Below, in pieces: positions 43,432 through 54,600 of a stretch of DNA of 64,000 nucleotides; position 1 is the first letter of the stretch, and each line of letters opens with the position of its first letter. The notes beneath the pieces were generated by a model, which made no database searches, was not told where the DNA came from, and saw nothing but the letters and a program-made list of their open reading frames with translations. The DNA comes from Diplonema japonicum (lineage: Eukaryota; Euglenozoa; Diplonemea; Diplonemida; Diplonemidae): contig OZ025671.1 of the NCBI GenBank assembly GCA_964019335.1, forward strand, positions 124,001 through 188,000, read 5' to 3'. Position numbers and translations under genes: made by a program.

Positions 43432-43824
43432 TTTTTTTTTTTTTTTTTTGCTTTCTTTTTTTTTTGTTGTTGTTGTTTTGGAAGAAATGGTGTTAGAAAA
43501 GGGGGGGAATAAATAAAAAATGGGGTAAAGGGATGGAGGATAAAAAAAAGAGAAAATAAAAAAAAATGGGAGGGGAAAAAGAGGGGATGGGATGAGAGGG
43601 CGGCGGGATTAATGGAGAAAAGAAAAATCTTTTTTTTTTTTTTTTGCAATGACGGGGGTGTGTGGGGGCTTTTTTTTTTAGGTGGAGAAAAAAAAAAAAA
43701 AAAAAAAAAACGAAGAAAAAGGTTAGAATGACACTTTTGTCCCTGAAAAAACAAGCCGATTGCTCCCTTTTATAAAAGAAAAAACTTTTTTTTTCCTCCC
43801 TTCACAGAACAACTAGTCTGTTTT

Positions 43825-43861
<37 letters not shown>

Positions 43862-44747
43862 ATAAGTGCATCTAAACGAAAAAAAAAAACAAGAAAAAAT
43901 CTTAGGCCGAAAAAAAAAAGCGAGCTAGGTTTGTGGAAGCATGAGTAGGGGGGGGGGGGGGATAGGAAAAATAAAATAAAAGGGCGTGTACTCATGAGCA
44001 GAAGGGAAAAAATAAAAAAATAAGCGAAAACGCAGGGTAAAAAAAAAATGAATAAATAAAAAAAAGGAAAAAAAAAGGGGGCCTCAGAAGCTAGAATAGT
44101 TGTTACTTACCGTTAAAAACCTTCTTTTTCTTTTTTCTTCTTCTTTTTGTCCATCCTTCCCCTACTCTGAATGGGAAGGTAGCGGGGGAAAAAAAAAAAG
44201 AGAAAAAAAAGAAAAAGAAAACGTAACGATAAGCCCCAACCGTAGGGAGTAAGAAAGAAAGAAGAGAAAAAAAAAACTAAATTTTCAGAGACAAAAGGGC
44301 GTAAGTACTAGAAGAAAAAAAAAACTTTTTTTTCAATAAACCGTATCTACTACTGGTAAGGAACTGGTATAGCCCTGTCTCTCTCTTTTTGTTTTGAAAA
44401 CACAGATGGGCCGGGGTAGGGGAAATAGGTGGAATGAAGCATTATCAAACAGGGTCAATGTGATCACCATATTTTCTTTCATTTCCGCTCCTCTCCCCCC
44501 CCCCCACTTTTAGACTATCTATATATTTACCCATTCCCTTTTTTTGCTTAGGTTTGTTCTTCTTCTTTTTTTTTTTTCTTTTCTTTTAATGCAGTCCGAC
44601 GATTACTCTACTGATGTCTAACTGTCACTATAAAAAAAAATAAAAAAAACAAAAAAAAAAGAAAGGGAGGGAGGACCAAAAAAAAAAACAAAATAAAAAT
44701 AAAAAAAAACCGAGGCTCCCCCACAAAGAGGGGGAAGATGAAGAAGG

Positions 44748-44790
<43 letters not shown>

Positions 44791-45554
44791 TTACGCTATT
44801 TTATGTCACCCAGCCCTTTGCCACCCTTTCTAAATGAGTAGCAGGGGGGCACAATCTTTTTTGCGTAAATGGAAAAGTGTTACGCTGAAGGTGGTGAAGG
44901 GGTGCAAGGGAAAAAAAAAAAAAAAAAAAGAAGAAGAACCATCCACGTCATCTCCGTTCTTTTCTTTTTGTTTCCCTTTTTTCCAAAAAGCTTCTTTTGA
45001 GGGGGGGGGGGGGGGGCAAAAATGGGGAATACACGCAGAAAAGTTGTAACTTGAAGGAAAATTCTTAAAAATTAAGTTATTTTTGATGCTCCACCCCCCC
45101 CCCCCCCCCCCCCCGCTGGGCTTTTTGTGCGATGCAACATGTCGTTTGGTGTGATCGAGTGTATTCTTTTTTTTTTTTTTACCTAATAAAGTTAACTCAA
45201 TGCGCTGCCAACAACTAGTTTTAAGGTAAAAATAAAAATAAAGAAGACGGGGAAAAAAATTGCAGCCGATGACTCATTTCTTTTACTTCTATTTTTTCTT
45301 TTTTTGCCTTTCATCGATATGCGTTGCCAAGTTGGTGGTACACACATTTCCCCCCTTCTTTCACACCGTTATTATCGACGCCGATATTATTATTACTTTT
45401 TTTTAACATTTCTTTTTTTTTTTTTTTTAATTTTTAATTTACCATTGCCTCACACCCACCACAGCATTTCTTCTCGTGTCTTGAAGAGGAGAGGGGGAGA
45501 AAAAAAAATACAGTACAAATATTCAACGAAATTATCTCGTCGTTCTTTTTTCCT

Positions 45555-45586
<32 letters not shown>

Positions 45587-47202
45587 CCTTTTTTTTTTCC
45601 AGGCTCGTGCACTTGTATTTAGCCACGGTACTGTCAGGCTGCAGGGTGTCACAAACCCATACAAATGGGAGTTAAGACCCAGCATTACAGCCATATACCC
45701 TTGTACTTTAACAGCACCTTTTTTTTAAAAAAGAGTTTTTTAAAAACCAAGAGCCTGTTTTCTTTTTTTTTTTCTTTTTTTTTTTTTCTTTTTTTTTTCT
45801 GAAAAGAAAAAAAAAATGTCGACAAAAAAAACCCCATCATTGCGCACATCATTATCTTTTTTTTTTTTTATCTTTTTTCTTTTTTTTTTCCCTTCTTCTT
45901 TCAATTATGTCTTACGAATCTTTTTGTTTTTAGAACAGGTGGAGCAAAAAAGGAGGAAAAACAAAACAAAACAATCTCATTTCTTTCTTGTTATTCCCTT
46001 TAGTCATAATGAGCTTGCCTAGTTAAGTTTCTTCTTCTTCTTTTTTTTTCTTTTTTTCCCTCCTTTTTCGTTATGAGTGGGTGGGGGAAACAACAATTTA
46101 CAGGGCCCGAAACCTGTTTGCCAAAAAAAAAAAAAAAAGGGAGGCGAACGTAGATCTTACATCTTATCCTTTGAGCACCTTTTTTACATACACTCAGGAG
46201 GTGGAGGAGGGGGGAAGGAATGAGAACAATAGATGTTCGGGGATTCAGAAAAAAAAATAAATTATTCACCCCCCCCCCCTTCTTTTCCCCATTTTCGGAA
46301 AAAGTTCTTTTTTTGTTCCGTAATCTTTACAAATTTCTTTAACGTATTATTTCTTATGAATAAATTAAAAAAAATGAAAAAAAAACAAAATCTTTGTTAC
46401 ACACCAAAAGAAAAAAAAAATCACCGACTGTTGCTTCATCTTACCATGACCTGCCTTTTACTCTCGCACTATGTGGTTCTCTTGCGAACACGCGTAAAAA
46501 AGGAGAAAAAAAATGAAAAAGAAGGGGGAAATCCTTTATATGAAAAAAAGAAATAAAAGAAGGACAGCCCCTTTGAACTGAGGGGGGGGGGGAATAATAA
46601 AGAAGGGAACAAAAAATATTTTAAAAAAAGAATGAAACAAAAGAAGGCGAGAGAGGAACAGTCCACTTCAAAAACTTCAAAAAAAAAACGAAACTTTTTT
46701 TCTTTTATTCCGGGAGTAGAGGGCCTGAAAGGAAACAAGAATGTTCGCACAAACAAAAGAAGAGTTAAAAAAAAGGGGGGGTGCAGCACCACGCTCATGG
46801 CGACTTCTGACTGTAAGCTTCCTTTATTTTTCTCTGACTTATTCAGTTTCTTTGTTCTTAATCTTATGCTTGTTTTGTTCCCCCTGTTTATTTTCTACTC
46901 CCTTTTTTTTTTATCGTTTCAAAAGTCTTTTTTTTTTCTCTCTATTTTCTCCTTAGTGGACCTACCTCTATCCCGCCTTCCCATCACAAAATAAAAAGGA
47001 CAAGAAATCTTTGCGAAGGTTAGAATCTCCCTTTTTTTTTCTTCTTGTGATGTTCCCACTTCATTCTTTTTTTTTTCTGTTTTTTTTTTTTTTTTCTCTT
47101 TCCCCCCTTCTCAATCTTTCAAAAGAAGAGGGAAAAAAAAAAAAGAAAAAAAGAAAGAAACTAACAGAACAGGGATAACCTTTAGCACTGTATTGACGCA
47201 CT

Positions 47203-47236
<34 letters not shown>

Positions 47237-47570
47237 CTCGCGCGTGCCCGGAGTGTTTAGTTTCCTTTAAGACCCCTTCCAAGTTAGTTTAAACGGTGGA
47301 AAAACGTTAAGAGCTGGGGCTAAACGGATGGTAAATGGGCAAACTTATCTTTTTTTCTTTTTTTTTATTTTTTTCCTTTTCTAAAACGCGTCAAAACAAG
47401 CTTAAAGGTTACCCTCTACTGAGTTCTGAAGTATTAAACAAAAAAAAAAAAAAAAAAAAAAAAAAAAGGACACCACAGAATGTGGGAATTGAAAAAAAAA
47501 TAAAAAAAACTTTGACCAAAACCGAGGCCAAATAGGTTAGACGGAAAAAATAAAAAAAAGCCTTTTAAGG
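43432..47570. other. 4.1-kb region without recognised genes
   Basis: Homopolymers throughout, including a G-run at 45001-45016 and a C-run at about 45091-45114. Islands of ordinary sequence at 44330-44470, 44800-44900 and 45600-45720 show no coding frame or RNA fold I can name. This is one of two long gaps in the minus-strand array. Confidence 0.6.
45180..45222 (+). repeat. short relative of the 10.1-kb repeat segment
   Basis: ACCTAATAAAGTTAACTCAATGCGCTGCCAACAACTAGTTTT resembles, with a few changes, the segment at 10080-10120 (CCTAATAAAATAGCTCATTA and CGCTGCCATCAACTAGTTTT). Confidence 0.5.
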
Positions 47571-47892
47571 GTGCCTGCAGTATGTGGCAGGGCGCCCTGC
47601 ACAAGTATCGTCTACTTGATTACAGGGGGCGCGCCTCGGCCTAGTTGTAGCTTCTTCTGCGTTCCGCGTCGTGTCCTTCATACGTGCGGTGTGCAACTCA
47701 ACCCCAGCCATGGCGCCCCTGGTAACCAAGATTCGGAGCCCGTGCAGTTTGCTGCCCGTTCGTCACCCTGAGCATCTGCGATACGTTCTTCCACTCGGGC
47801 GCTACCGGTGATGACCGACGTGGAGGTCAACAGCGAACAACACATCTGATGTACTTCTTTATATTGCCATATATCTGTGTTATCCCCACCAC

Positions 47893-47931
<39 letters not shown>
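47571..47931 (+). repeat. dispersed repeat family 1, longest copy E with A-tail
   Basis: Holds both modules: GGCGCCCTGCACAAG, CTACTTGATTACAGGGGGCG and TTCTTCTGCGTTCCGC as in copy A, then the CGTGCGGTGTGCA, GGTAACCAAGATTC, GGGCGCTACCGGTGATGACC and ATCTGATGTACTTC blocks of copy D. It ends CCCCACCACCT directly followed by about 38 A. The terminal A-run is a retroposon hallmark. The repeat has no coding frame; it is SINE-like in size (about 320 bp without tail). Confidence 0.7.
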
Positions 47932-47935
<4 letters not shown>

Positions 47936-47946
47936 AAAAATGGAAC

Positions 47947-48621
47947 CTACACAACAATAGGCAGTGCCATCCCCATACAAGGAAGGTCGACGGTGAGAGA
48001 TGAGGCGCAAGGGGTGTTCTTCTTTCTAAGAGATTGAGCTATGGGTTCAAAAGACTCTAGGGAGAGGAGGAAACCGATGTTGGGGGAGACAGAAGACCTC
48101 CGTGTCCTGAGGTAGTCAAACGTACTATCACTAGTCTGTCCCGTCTGCATCATGAGGTAAGCGGCGATGAGGGTGGATGAGCGAGAGATCCCCCCACGGC
48201 AGTGAACAAGGACGTTCCCACCTTGAGCCCTGCTTTTGTGGATAAATTCACAGGCTGTGAGGAAATACTCTCGCAATGGTGCATCACAATCGTCCTTTAC
48301 AGGGATCCGAAGGACGTTAGGTGCTTTGTAACCCTCTTCATCTTCTAGGACACCACATTCGACGGTGGCGTTGACCACGTGAGTGATCTTGTGTTTCTTC
48401 ATCTCAACCTTGTTAAGAGCGTCCCCCGCATCTCCTAGGTACAAACCTTCCAGAATCTTGCTGGCGCCCCACGAGCCCATCTCGGGCAGGGGCAACGGTA
48501 CACTGCTCACACTCTTCACCGCCACCGGCAGCGTGTCATGAGTCAACAACAACGACGGCAGAGCCCTCTGCTTCGGGCGCCTTTTAGCTACGCTGCATGC
48601 CGCGGGCTTGGAGTTGCACAT
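47947..48621 (-). CDS. dual-specificity protein phosphatase
   Basis: Single exon, 224 residues, ATG 48621; the frame extends further upstream but without a supported start. A basic N-terminal extension (1-50) precedes the catalytic domain: ASKILEGLYLGDAGDAL is the usual DSP opening, the general-acid Asp lies in the VKDDCDAPL loop, and the signature loop is VHCRGGISRS (Cys nucleophile, Arg binding phosphate), followed by SSTLIAAYLM. It removes phosphate from Tyr and Ser/Thr, often on MAP kinases. No MAPK-docking (rhodanese) domain is present, so it belongs to the small atypical group. It begins just upstream of the family 1 repeat copy. Confidence 0.88.
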   Translation of the reverse strand: MCNSKPAACSVAKRRPKQRALPSLLLTHDTLPVAVKSVSSVPLPLPEMGSWGASKILEGLYLGDAGDALNKVEMKKHKITHVVNATVECGVLEDEEGYKAPNVLRIPVKDDCDAPLREYFLTACEFIHKSRAQGGNVLVHCRGGISRSSTLIAAYLMMQTGQTSDSTFDYLRTRRSSVSPNIGFLLSLESFEPIAQSLRKKNTPCASSLTVDLPCMGMALPIVV

Positions 48622-48750
48622 GTTAATCTTCCTTTTTCTTAGATCCTTTTTTCTTATTTTTTTTTGTATTTTTTGAGTTGAATATGGGTGGGGGGGGGGG
48701 GGGAGAAATACTATGAACATTTTTAAAAAAAAAACCCCCCCCGCCCCCAA

Positions 48751-49177
48751 TTATGAAGCTTCCTGCGACGCTTCAGGTTGCAGCTGCTGCGACTTCTCAG
48801 GTTCCGTTTCATTTGGCTATGAAAAAAAAAAAAAAGGTTTAGGGAGCGTTTTTTTTTTTTTTTTTTTTCTTCCCACATACCCCTCGTCCTTTTATAATTT
48901 CCACGTCCTCCCACCGTTCCTCGCCTTCTGTCCCTGTCCTGTACACGACGAATAGCTCTGTTCCGGTGTCGGCGGCAGTGAGGCCGCTGTCGCATAGCGT
49001 AGAGGGGTCCTCCAACTGTTGCTTGCCCAGCAACAACCGTTGGTCAGCCGCCGGGGTGCCGGTTATGGCGGCAACCTTTTCTTTAACATTGAAGACAGTG
49101 TCATTCGGCTCGCAGTGCAGGAAGAAGGTCTGCTTCCGCCGCTTCACCCTGACGTACATAGGGGGCGTGGTAGACAT
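48751..49177 (-). CDS. ELOB: elongin-B-like ubiquitin-fold protein, two exons
   Basis: Exons 49177-48881 and 48816-48751 join in frame to 120 residues, close to animal elongin B (118). ATG 49177 is used since the frame above holds only GTG. The ubiquitin-like fold is at 7-85: YVRVKRRKQTFFLHCEPNDT, VFNVKEKVAAITG, DQRLLLGKQQLEDPSTLCDS; then a conserved-style segment (RWEDVEIIKG) and a short acidic/Gln-rich tail in exon 2. Elongin B pairs with elongin C as adaptor in Cullin-2/5 ligases and in elongin. Another ubiquitin-like protein cannot be excluded. Confidence 0.75.
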
Positions 49178-49285
49178 GGGACACACCGGCACTGTTCGGG
49201 GGAGGGGGGTAATATTTACTTAATCTAACAATTTACAAAAGAAAAGTTAAATTACTCCTTCAAAAAAAAGTGTAATAACGTCCCC

Positions 49286-49859
49286 TCAATTAAGGCTGTT
49301 TTTTGCTGCGTTCTGCTTCCACCAAGCTGAGTACGAAGTCTTTATATATGTGTCGAATTCCACAACAGCGGAGCTCAGTATCGATAACGAGTCACCTAGC
49401 AGCAGAGAGAGCCGTGTGTGTGGGATGACAGAAGCATCCTTATCTATTTGGTAATTGATAGAGAACAGAGAACATACCGCGTAGCCAGAGCATTTGATCC
49501 ATGTGCATGACCATTAGGGTGGAATCTGCTGATGGGTTCTGGGAGATGGTGACCTTACAGAACCTCCTGGCTGCGTTCCATTGGTTGATGAAGGGAAAGT
49601 CCTGCAGCCCCACCTGAGGGGAACCCCACACCGCGACGAACCTTAAGGAGTCGCCATCCCCCCAGTCCAGGTACGCCACTTTCTTGTCGCTGCTTATTGT
49701 AACCATTAGCTTCTGACCCCTCTCCTCTGCTGGGTACCCTAGGTCCACCACGATGTTCTTCAGCTCACTCAGCGTCATCCACTCAGGCTTTTCTTCCCCT
49801 TTTACCGAGACAAGGCAGCACACATACCACACTGCCCATATCACTGAAACAGGTCGCAT
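49286..49859 (-). CDS. secreted YbjN-like domain protein, two exons
   Basis: Exons 49859-49478 and 49443-49286 (intron 34 nt) join in frame to 179 residues. A clear signal peptide (VSVIWAVWYVCCLVSVKGEE, cleavage near residue 21) precedes a domain that resembles bacterial YbjN: MTLSELKNIVVDLGY, a beta pair, then NQWNAARRFCKVTIS, a central helix, and a C-terminal helix (VVEFDTYIKTSYSAW). YbjN domains are mostly bacterial and poorly understood. Secretion or ER-lumen location is inferred. A bacterial origin by transfer is possible, though the gene now has an intron of local type. Confidence 0.65.
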
Positions 49860-50106
49860 TATCTCCTTTTTTTTTGAAATTTTTGGGGAGGAAGGGAATT
49901 CAAAAAAAAAAAAACCACAAAAATAATAAAGGATAAGGGGGGGTGGGAAAAAAAGAGTTATCCGCGAAAACTAAGATTGCTTCTTTTTTTTAATAAAAAA
50001 AAATTGCGTTGTGTGTATTATTTTTCATAGAAAGGAGAACAATAAGGTCAGTTGGGGGGTTGGGGTGGGGGGAGGGGGGGGTATTAAACCAAAAATAAAA
50101 CAAAAC

Positions 50107-50451
50107 CTATTGCAACTGAGGATGGGAGTGCTCGGCAATGGCAGCGTGGTAGGAGGGCATCGCACTGCGCGACGCTGCTTCCCACCTCCTGTCGAACTCA
50201 TGCACATGGTCTGAAGGAACGTTGTGCAGGTCCTGCAGAGTGTTCTCCTCACCTGTGAGCAAACTGCGATGTTTCACAATAGAGACGCTCTGCCCTTCCA
50301 ACTCCCTCTCCAGCGAAATCGTTTCCCTGCCAAGATGTTCATCCCGTTCATTGGACCGTGTTTCGCCTATCCGGGCTGCGGTGTTGTACACCCTCGATGT
50401 CTTCTTGTGGTACGACCCACCTTGCTCCGCACGCCTAAGGAGTTCTTCCAT
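50107..50451 (-). CDS. small hydrophilic protein of unknown function (114 aa)
   Basis: ATG 50451 follows an A-rich leader. The frame is compositionally normal: charged, helical, rich in Glu, Arg, His and Ser, with a likely amphipathic helix (RETISLERELEGQSVSIVKH, about 43-62). No signal peptide, membrane segment or cysteine cluster. I do not recognise it. The setting (same strand, 86 bp below the next gene) supports a real gene. Confidence 0.55.
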   Translation of the reverse strand: MEELLRRAEQGGSYHKKTSRVYNTAARIGETRSNERDEHLGRETISLERELEGQSVSIVKHRSLLTGEENTLQDLHNVPSDHVHEFDRRWEAASRSAMPSYHAAIAEHSHPQLQ

Positions 50452-50537
50452 TTTCTTTTTTTTTGCTCTTTCTGTTTTATTTTCTCCCTTTGAAAGGGAA
50501 AAAAAAAAAAAAAAAAAAAAAGGGGAATCTAAAATTA

Positions 50538-51218
50538 TTAAAGCTCCTCTGGTGTTTTTCTGGATTCAAGGAGTTGGAGTGCCTTTATTTGCATGTCATG
50601 TTTCTCATTCCCGCCTGTAGAAGGATCGACGCCTAAGTAATCGAACAGAGCACGGAGCTTCTTGACCTTGTACGTCTTCACCTGGTCGGGTGTGGGGAAC
50701 TCACCTTCGTCAAGGTTGAGTAGTTGTCTTGCTTTGGCTTTCTTCTTCGCGGCGGACTTTTCGGCAGACAACTTCTTTTTGTTTAAGAGCTTTGTGCGAA
50801 ACTTGTGGTCGTTTCTGCGAAGCCACTCGGCGTCTATCCGTTGTCGGACTAACTTGATCTGCTCTTTGCGTTCCGTTTCATCTTCAGGAAATCCTAAAAT
50901 TGTGAGTTTTTCCACGTCGTTCTTGAACCGCATTGTCTTTAACATCTTCTTCGTCAGCGGCTCCCAGATCTGAGTTTTCAAGTATGCCCCTGTGATGCCC
51001 CTCTCCTTCCAAACTTCTTTATCCAAAGTGCATTCCGGAAACTCAGGAGAAATAAACCCTATAAACTCGGCAACTCTTATATGGTTCCACGTGTCCAGAG
51101 CTAACCAAGAGTCGTTTTCCTGCAGCCCTGTCAAATCGTGGAACTCCTTCCCCTGTGCCACACTGGTTATCAATGTTAATACAAAACACACTATCAGAAG
51201 TGGTTTTGTTGTGTTCAT
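50538..51218 (-). CDS. secreted/ER-type protein with SAP-like C-terminal helices (226 aa)
   Basis: Single exon. Signal peptide at 1-23 (LLIVCFVLTLITSVAQG). A Trp-containing domain follows (about 24-130; GISP-like FIGFISPEFPEC with two Cys residues not obviously paired), then a Lys/Ala-rich helix (about 145-165) and a C-terminal helix pair (VKKLRALFDYLGVDPSTGGN, EKHDMQIKALQLLES) that resembles SAP-like or canopy/MANF-type C-terminal modules. It ends KTPEEL, which only faintly resembles an ER-retention tetrapeptide. An ER-lumen folding accessory is one possibility; not shown. Confidence 0.6.
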   Translation of the reverse strand: MNTTKPLLIVCFVLTLITSVAQGKEFHDLTGLQENDSWLALDTWNHIRVAEFIGFISPEFPECTLDKEVWKERGITGAYLKTQIWEPLTKKMLKTMRFKNDVEKLTILGFPEDETERKEQIKLVRQRIDAEWLRRNDHKFRTKLLNKKKLSAEKSAAKKKAKARQLLNLDEGEFPTPDQVKTYKVKKLRALFDYLGVDPSTGGNEKHDMQIKALQLLESRKTPEEL

Positions 51219-51641
51219 TTTTTCTTTTTTCTTTCACTACCCCTCCCTATTTTTTTTTCTTCCTCTTTTGCGGGGGGGGTGGGGGGGGGGGGGGGGGGGG
51301 AGGGTGCCAGGTGAAGCGAGAAATGAAAAACAAATAATGTGTTATACTTTTTTCTTTTTCTTTTTTTTTTTTTGAAAGACTTTTTTTGTATCTAAGTTGA
51401 ACAGGAATTGGGAGGGGGGTAAAAAAAAACGAGGTTAAAAAAAAAAGATCTAGATCGACAAACAGTATCAGCAACAACCTACCAAAATAAAATAAAAATT
51501 CACTATGATAGGAACGAAGTGGTTAGCAACGGCCCGCCCAAAAAATAAAAAAAAAACAAAAAAAAGGGTCACGACTTCCTTCATGCTCTCTTTCTTCTGT
51601 TTTAAAATCCCAAACTGCACACATCCTTCTAAAGACTAAAC
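51219..51641. other. intergenic spacer
   Basis: A G-run at about 51271-51300 and A-rich sequence. The segment TATGATAGGAACGAAGTGG at about 51503 has a near copy at 59718. No gene recognised. Confidence 0.55.
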
Positions 51642-54600
51642 CTAAGAAAATTCAGCAAGCTTAATATCATGGCTCACGTACGTCTGTACAGTAGGTGACT
51701 CAGAGAGCAGCTTTGGAGGAGTGTGAGTAGGGATGGGGACGTAACTGGGCCGTGGAGTCGGGCGGAGAGGTGTGTGCCGTGTGGCAGGCTTGACGTCTGT
51801 GTGGCGGTACCAAAAATGTTCCCCACGTGGCCCTCGGACGTAGAAGGGCCGCTCACACCACACATCGATGTCAGCCACGATGCCCACGTCGCTGCCTCGG
51901 AGGCTGCCGCTTGTGTCAGAGGTGTTGACTAGCTCCACAGACTGCAGATAGGTGAGGCGGGTGTGTGATGTGACATACCTCTCCCACTCGCAAGGAAGCC
52001 TGCTTCACGTCATGCTTTTTCACACGCTGCATGTTGTTGGAATGGTTGCTACTCCTTCTGCCCAATGGCGTCGCAGGCGATGCCAGCTCCACCTTCGCAC
52101 TCCCAAACGCAGAAGCAGGGAACGGTACTCTCCTCACACTACCCGCCATGCTCTGCATGTCACCCCATGCTTCTACCTGTTACGGTTTTTTTTGTTTTTG
52201 TTTTTGTTTTTTTTTTGTTCGTATCGTACCTGTGATGTCGTGATGAACAGCCGCTCGGTCGCCTCGTGGACCTCGACTGCTGAAAGCAGCTTGAAGGTCG
52301 CCTCCCTCCTCGCCGAGTCATCTACCACCATCGACAGTTCCTGCTGTGAGGCTTTCAGAGCAGTCTGAAGCCTCCCCACTTCTGAGGACAGTATCTTTTG
52401 AAGCTCTAAAATTTGCTCTTGCTGCTCTTGCATGTCATCCACTTGCTCTCCTTTCATCCTGCTTAATGCGTTATGCAGCTCGTAGCCACTCAGCAGCCCT
52501 GCAGACGACACGTGTTCCAAGGAGTATTGCAGCAGTGACACCTCTGAGAGTGATACGCCCTGCGATACCCTGCCACCCTCTGTCACCTGCAGTGGTGTTC
52601 CGTCCGGCCCCGGTACCACATTGCCGCTGGGGCCTAGTACTGTCTTCTTGTCTACTGCCGTCGTGCACACTTTTCCGGTGCTCCACACGAACGGCTTCCC
52701 GTTTTCTGCGACCACCGGCCGGCCGTCTGTCATCAAGTAGCCCCCCTCACGCGTCTTCACCACATGCAGCCCGTCGCTCCCCACGTAGAACTCCCCTCTG
52801 TGGTCTTTCTCTATGAGCAGCCCTTCCTTCGAGTAAGCCTTCTTCTCCTGCGACACGAACACGTCTTCTGAGAACTGCGTCAGAAAGAGCAGCTCGTTGT
52901 TTGTGACAACAGGGTGCAGTCTCTCCCTAGCAGCGGTGACGGGCAGGTGTGTCAGGGGGTCGGCCAGCACCGTGTTGTTGTCAGGCAGCACAACAGCTCC
53001 GTCGGGATACCTCAGAGGCCCACCGCCGCGTGCTGACAATACCTTCACGCCGTCCTCCAAGACATACGTGGGTGGGTCGTGTGTCACAAGCATTGCTATC
53101 CTGCCGTCCCTGGACCTGTACGGGTTCCCCTCAGGCGTCATGGCCACCGCAACACCTGCCGTTGTGCATGGCTCGCCCTTTGCGTTCGATGGGTACGGTC
53201 TGTCTAAGGTGAGAACCACAATCCCTTCGATGCTCTCCACAAGAGTCACCTCTGTATTGCCGCTGAGTATCCTGCCGTCCTCGTATGTGAGGAGACGTCC
53301 AGCGATGCCCTGTATGACCCTGCCCTCCTCGGAGAGCACTGTGACGCCGTCAGGTGCGGTGGTCATGACTGTGCCCGACTTCCATGACAGAGGCTTCCCG
53401 TCCCTCATGATGACAACACGGTTGTCGTCTGTGCGGCACACAGAGTTGACGTCCCTGATGACCAGCTTGCTGGACGCCTTCAGCGGTGTCGAAAAGTTCG
53501 TCAGCGGGTCGAGCACCACAACATCGCCCTTCCCGTTGCAGAGCTTGGCTTCCGGGTTGAGGTACAGACCCTCTTGCGTACTCTTTATGAGTGGCACGTT
53601 GCCCAACATGTGCACCTCATCACCATCTGAGGTCGTCAGCTTGTTGTCGTCGTTGAAAATGATGACCTTGCCCCCTGCTCCTAGCAGTGCGTGGCCTCCC
53701 AGCAGCGCTGTCTTGCCGTCGGCACATCGTCTGATTCCGCTGTAGGGACCATCGACCTCCACGCCTACTGTACGCAGGTACTTCACGGCTTGGTTGTAGT
53801 GCCCGCTGTCCAGGTGCACCTTCAGCATGTCTGGAAGGTCTGAGCGAGACACTACTGCGTGCTGTTGTTTGAAGTCTACCTTCACCTTCTCCCATTCGGC
53901 TTCAGATCGAACCTCGCGAATAGCGTGCAGAATGCTGTCAAAGTCAGTGAGGTCGCCCTTGAGGTTCGCAAAGATCCTGAAGGCAATGCTGGGATGGGAG
54001 TGAGGGTGGGGGTCTATCGCGACGGTGGCTGGCGTCACAGACGTCATGTGTGCGATGGCCGCAGACATTGGAGTTGCAGGGGTGGGCAGAGTCGTCGGAA
54101 GCTCAAGCACAATGCCGCGGCGCTTCAGGATCAGCCTGCACTTGTCTAGATCCGCATCGCTGAGCTCGCTCTTGAGCGCTTGGAGCACGTCGCCTCCATG
54201 GAAGGACGTGTGCACGGCAGAGAAGTCCCCCTTCACTTGTTCCCACTCCTCTTGTGACCTCATCATGCTGAAACATTCATATATCGCGTTTTCATCTGTT
54301 CCAAAGCCCTTCATAGCCTCATATAGCCTTCCGATAGCATTCAGAGGGCCCTTCTCTTCCAGTTCCAACTTACTTTTCCGCATGATCACCTTGCACTTCG
54401 ACAGCTCTGATTCGTTCAGTTCGTCCTTCAGAGCTGCCACGAGATCTCCTTCGTAGAAAGTTGGGTGAGCGGCTCCGAAGCCCTGCTTCACATCGCCCCA
54501 CATCTCTTGCGACGTGACCTTGCTGAGATTCTCGTAGATGGCAGTCTCGTCTGTCCCGAAGCCTTTCATTGCTTTAAAAAGGTTCTCGATGACTTCAGGT

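Noticed and set aside
45600-45720. Possible structured RNA or tRNA in an island of ordinary sequence
   Set aside because: No cloverleaf, T-loop consensus or 5S/snRNA landmarks found on either strand.
47678-48010. 110-codon minus-strand frame beside the phosphatase
   Set aside because: It spans the family 1 repeat and its A-tail. The same kind of frame appears in copy D (14597-14974), so it is repeat-derived.
51916-52158. Separate small gene upstream of another at 51642-51938
   Set aside because: Both frames join the 3' end of the mosaic gene across GT-AG introns with exact phase, so they are its last two exons.
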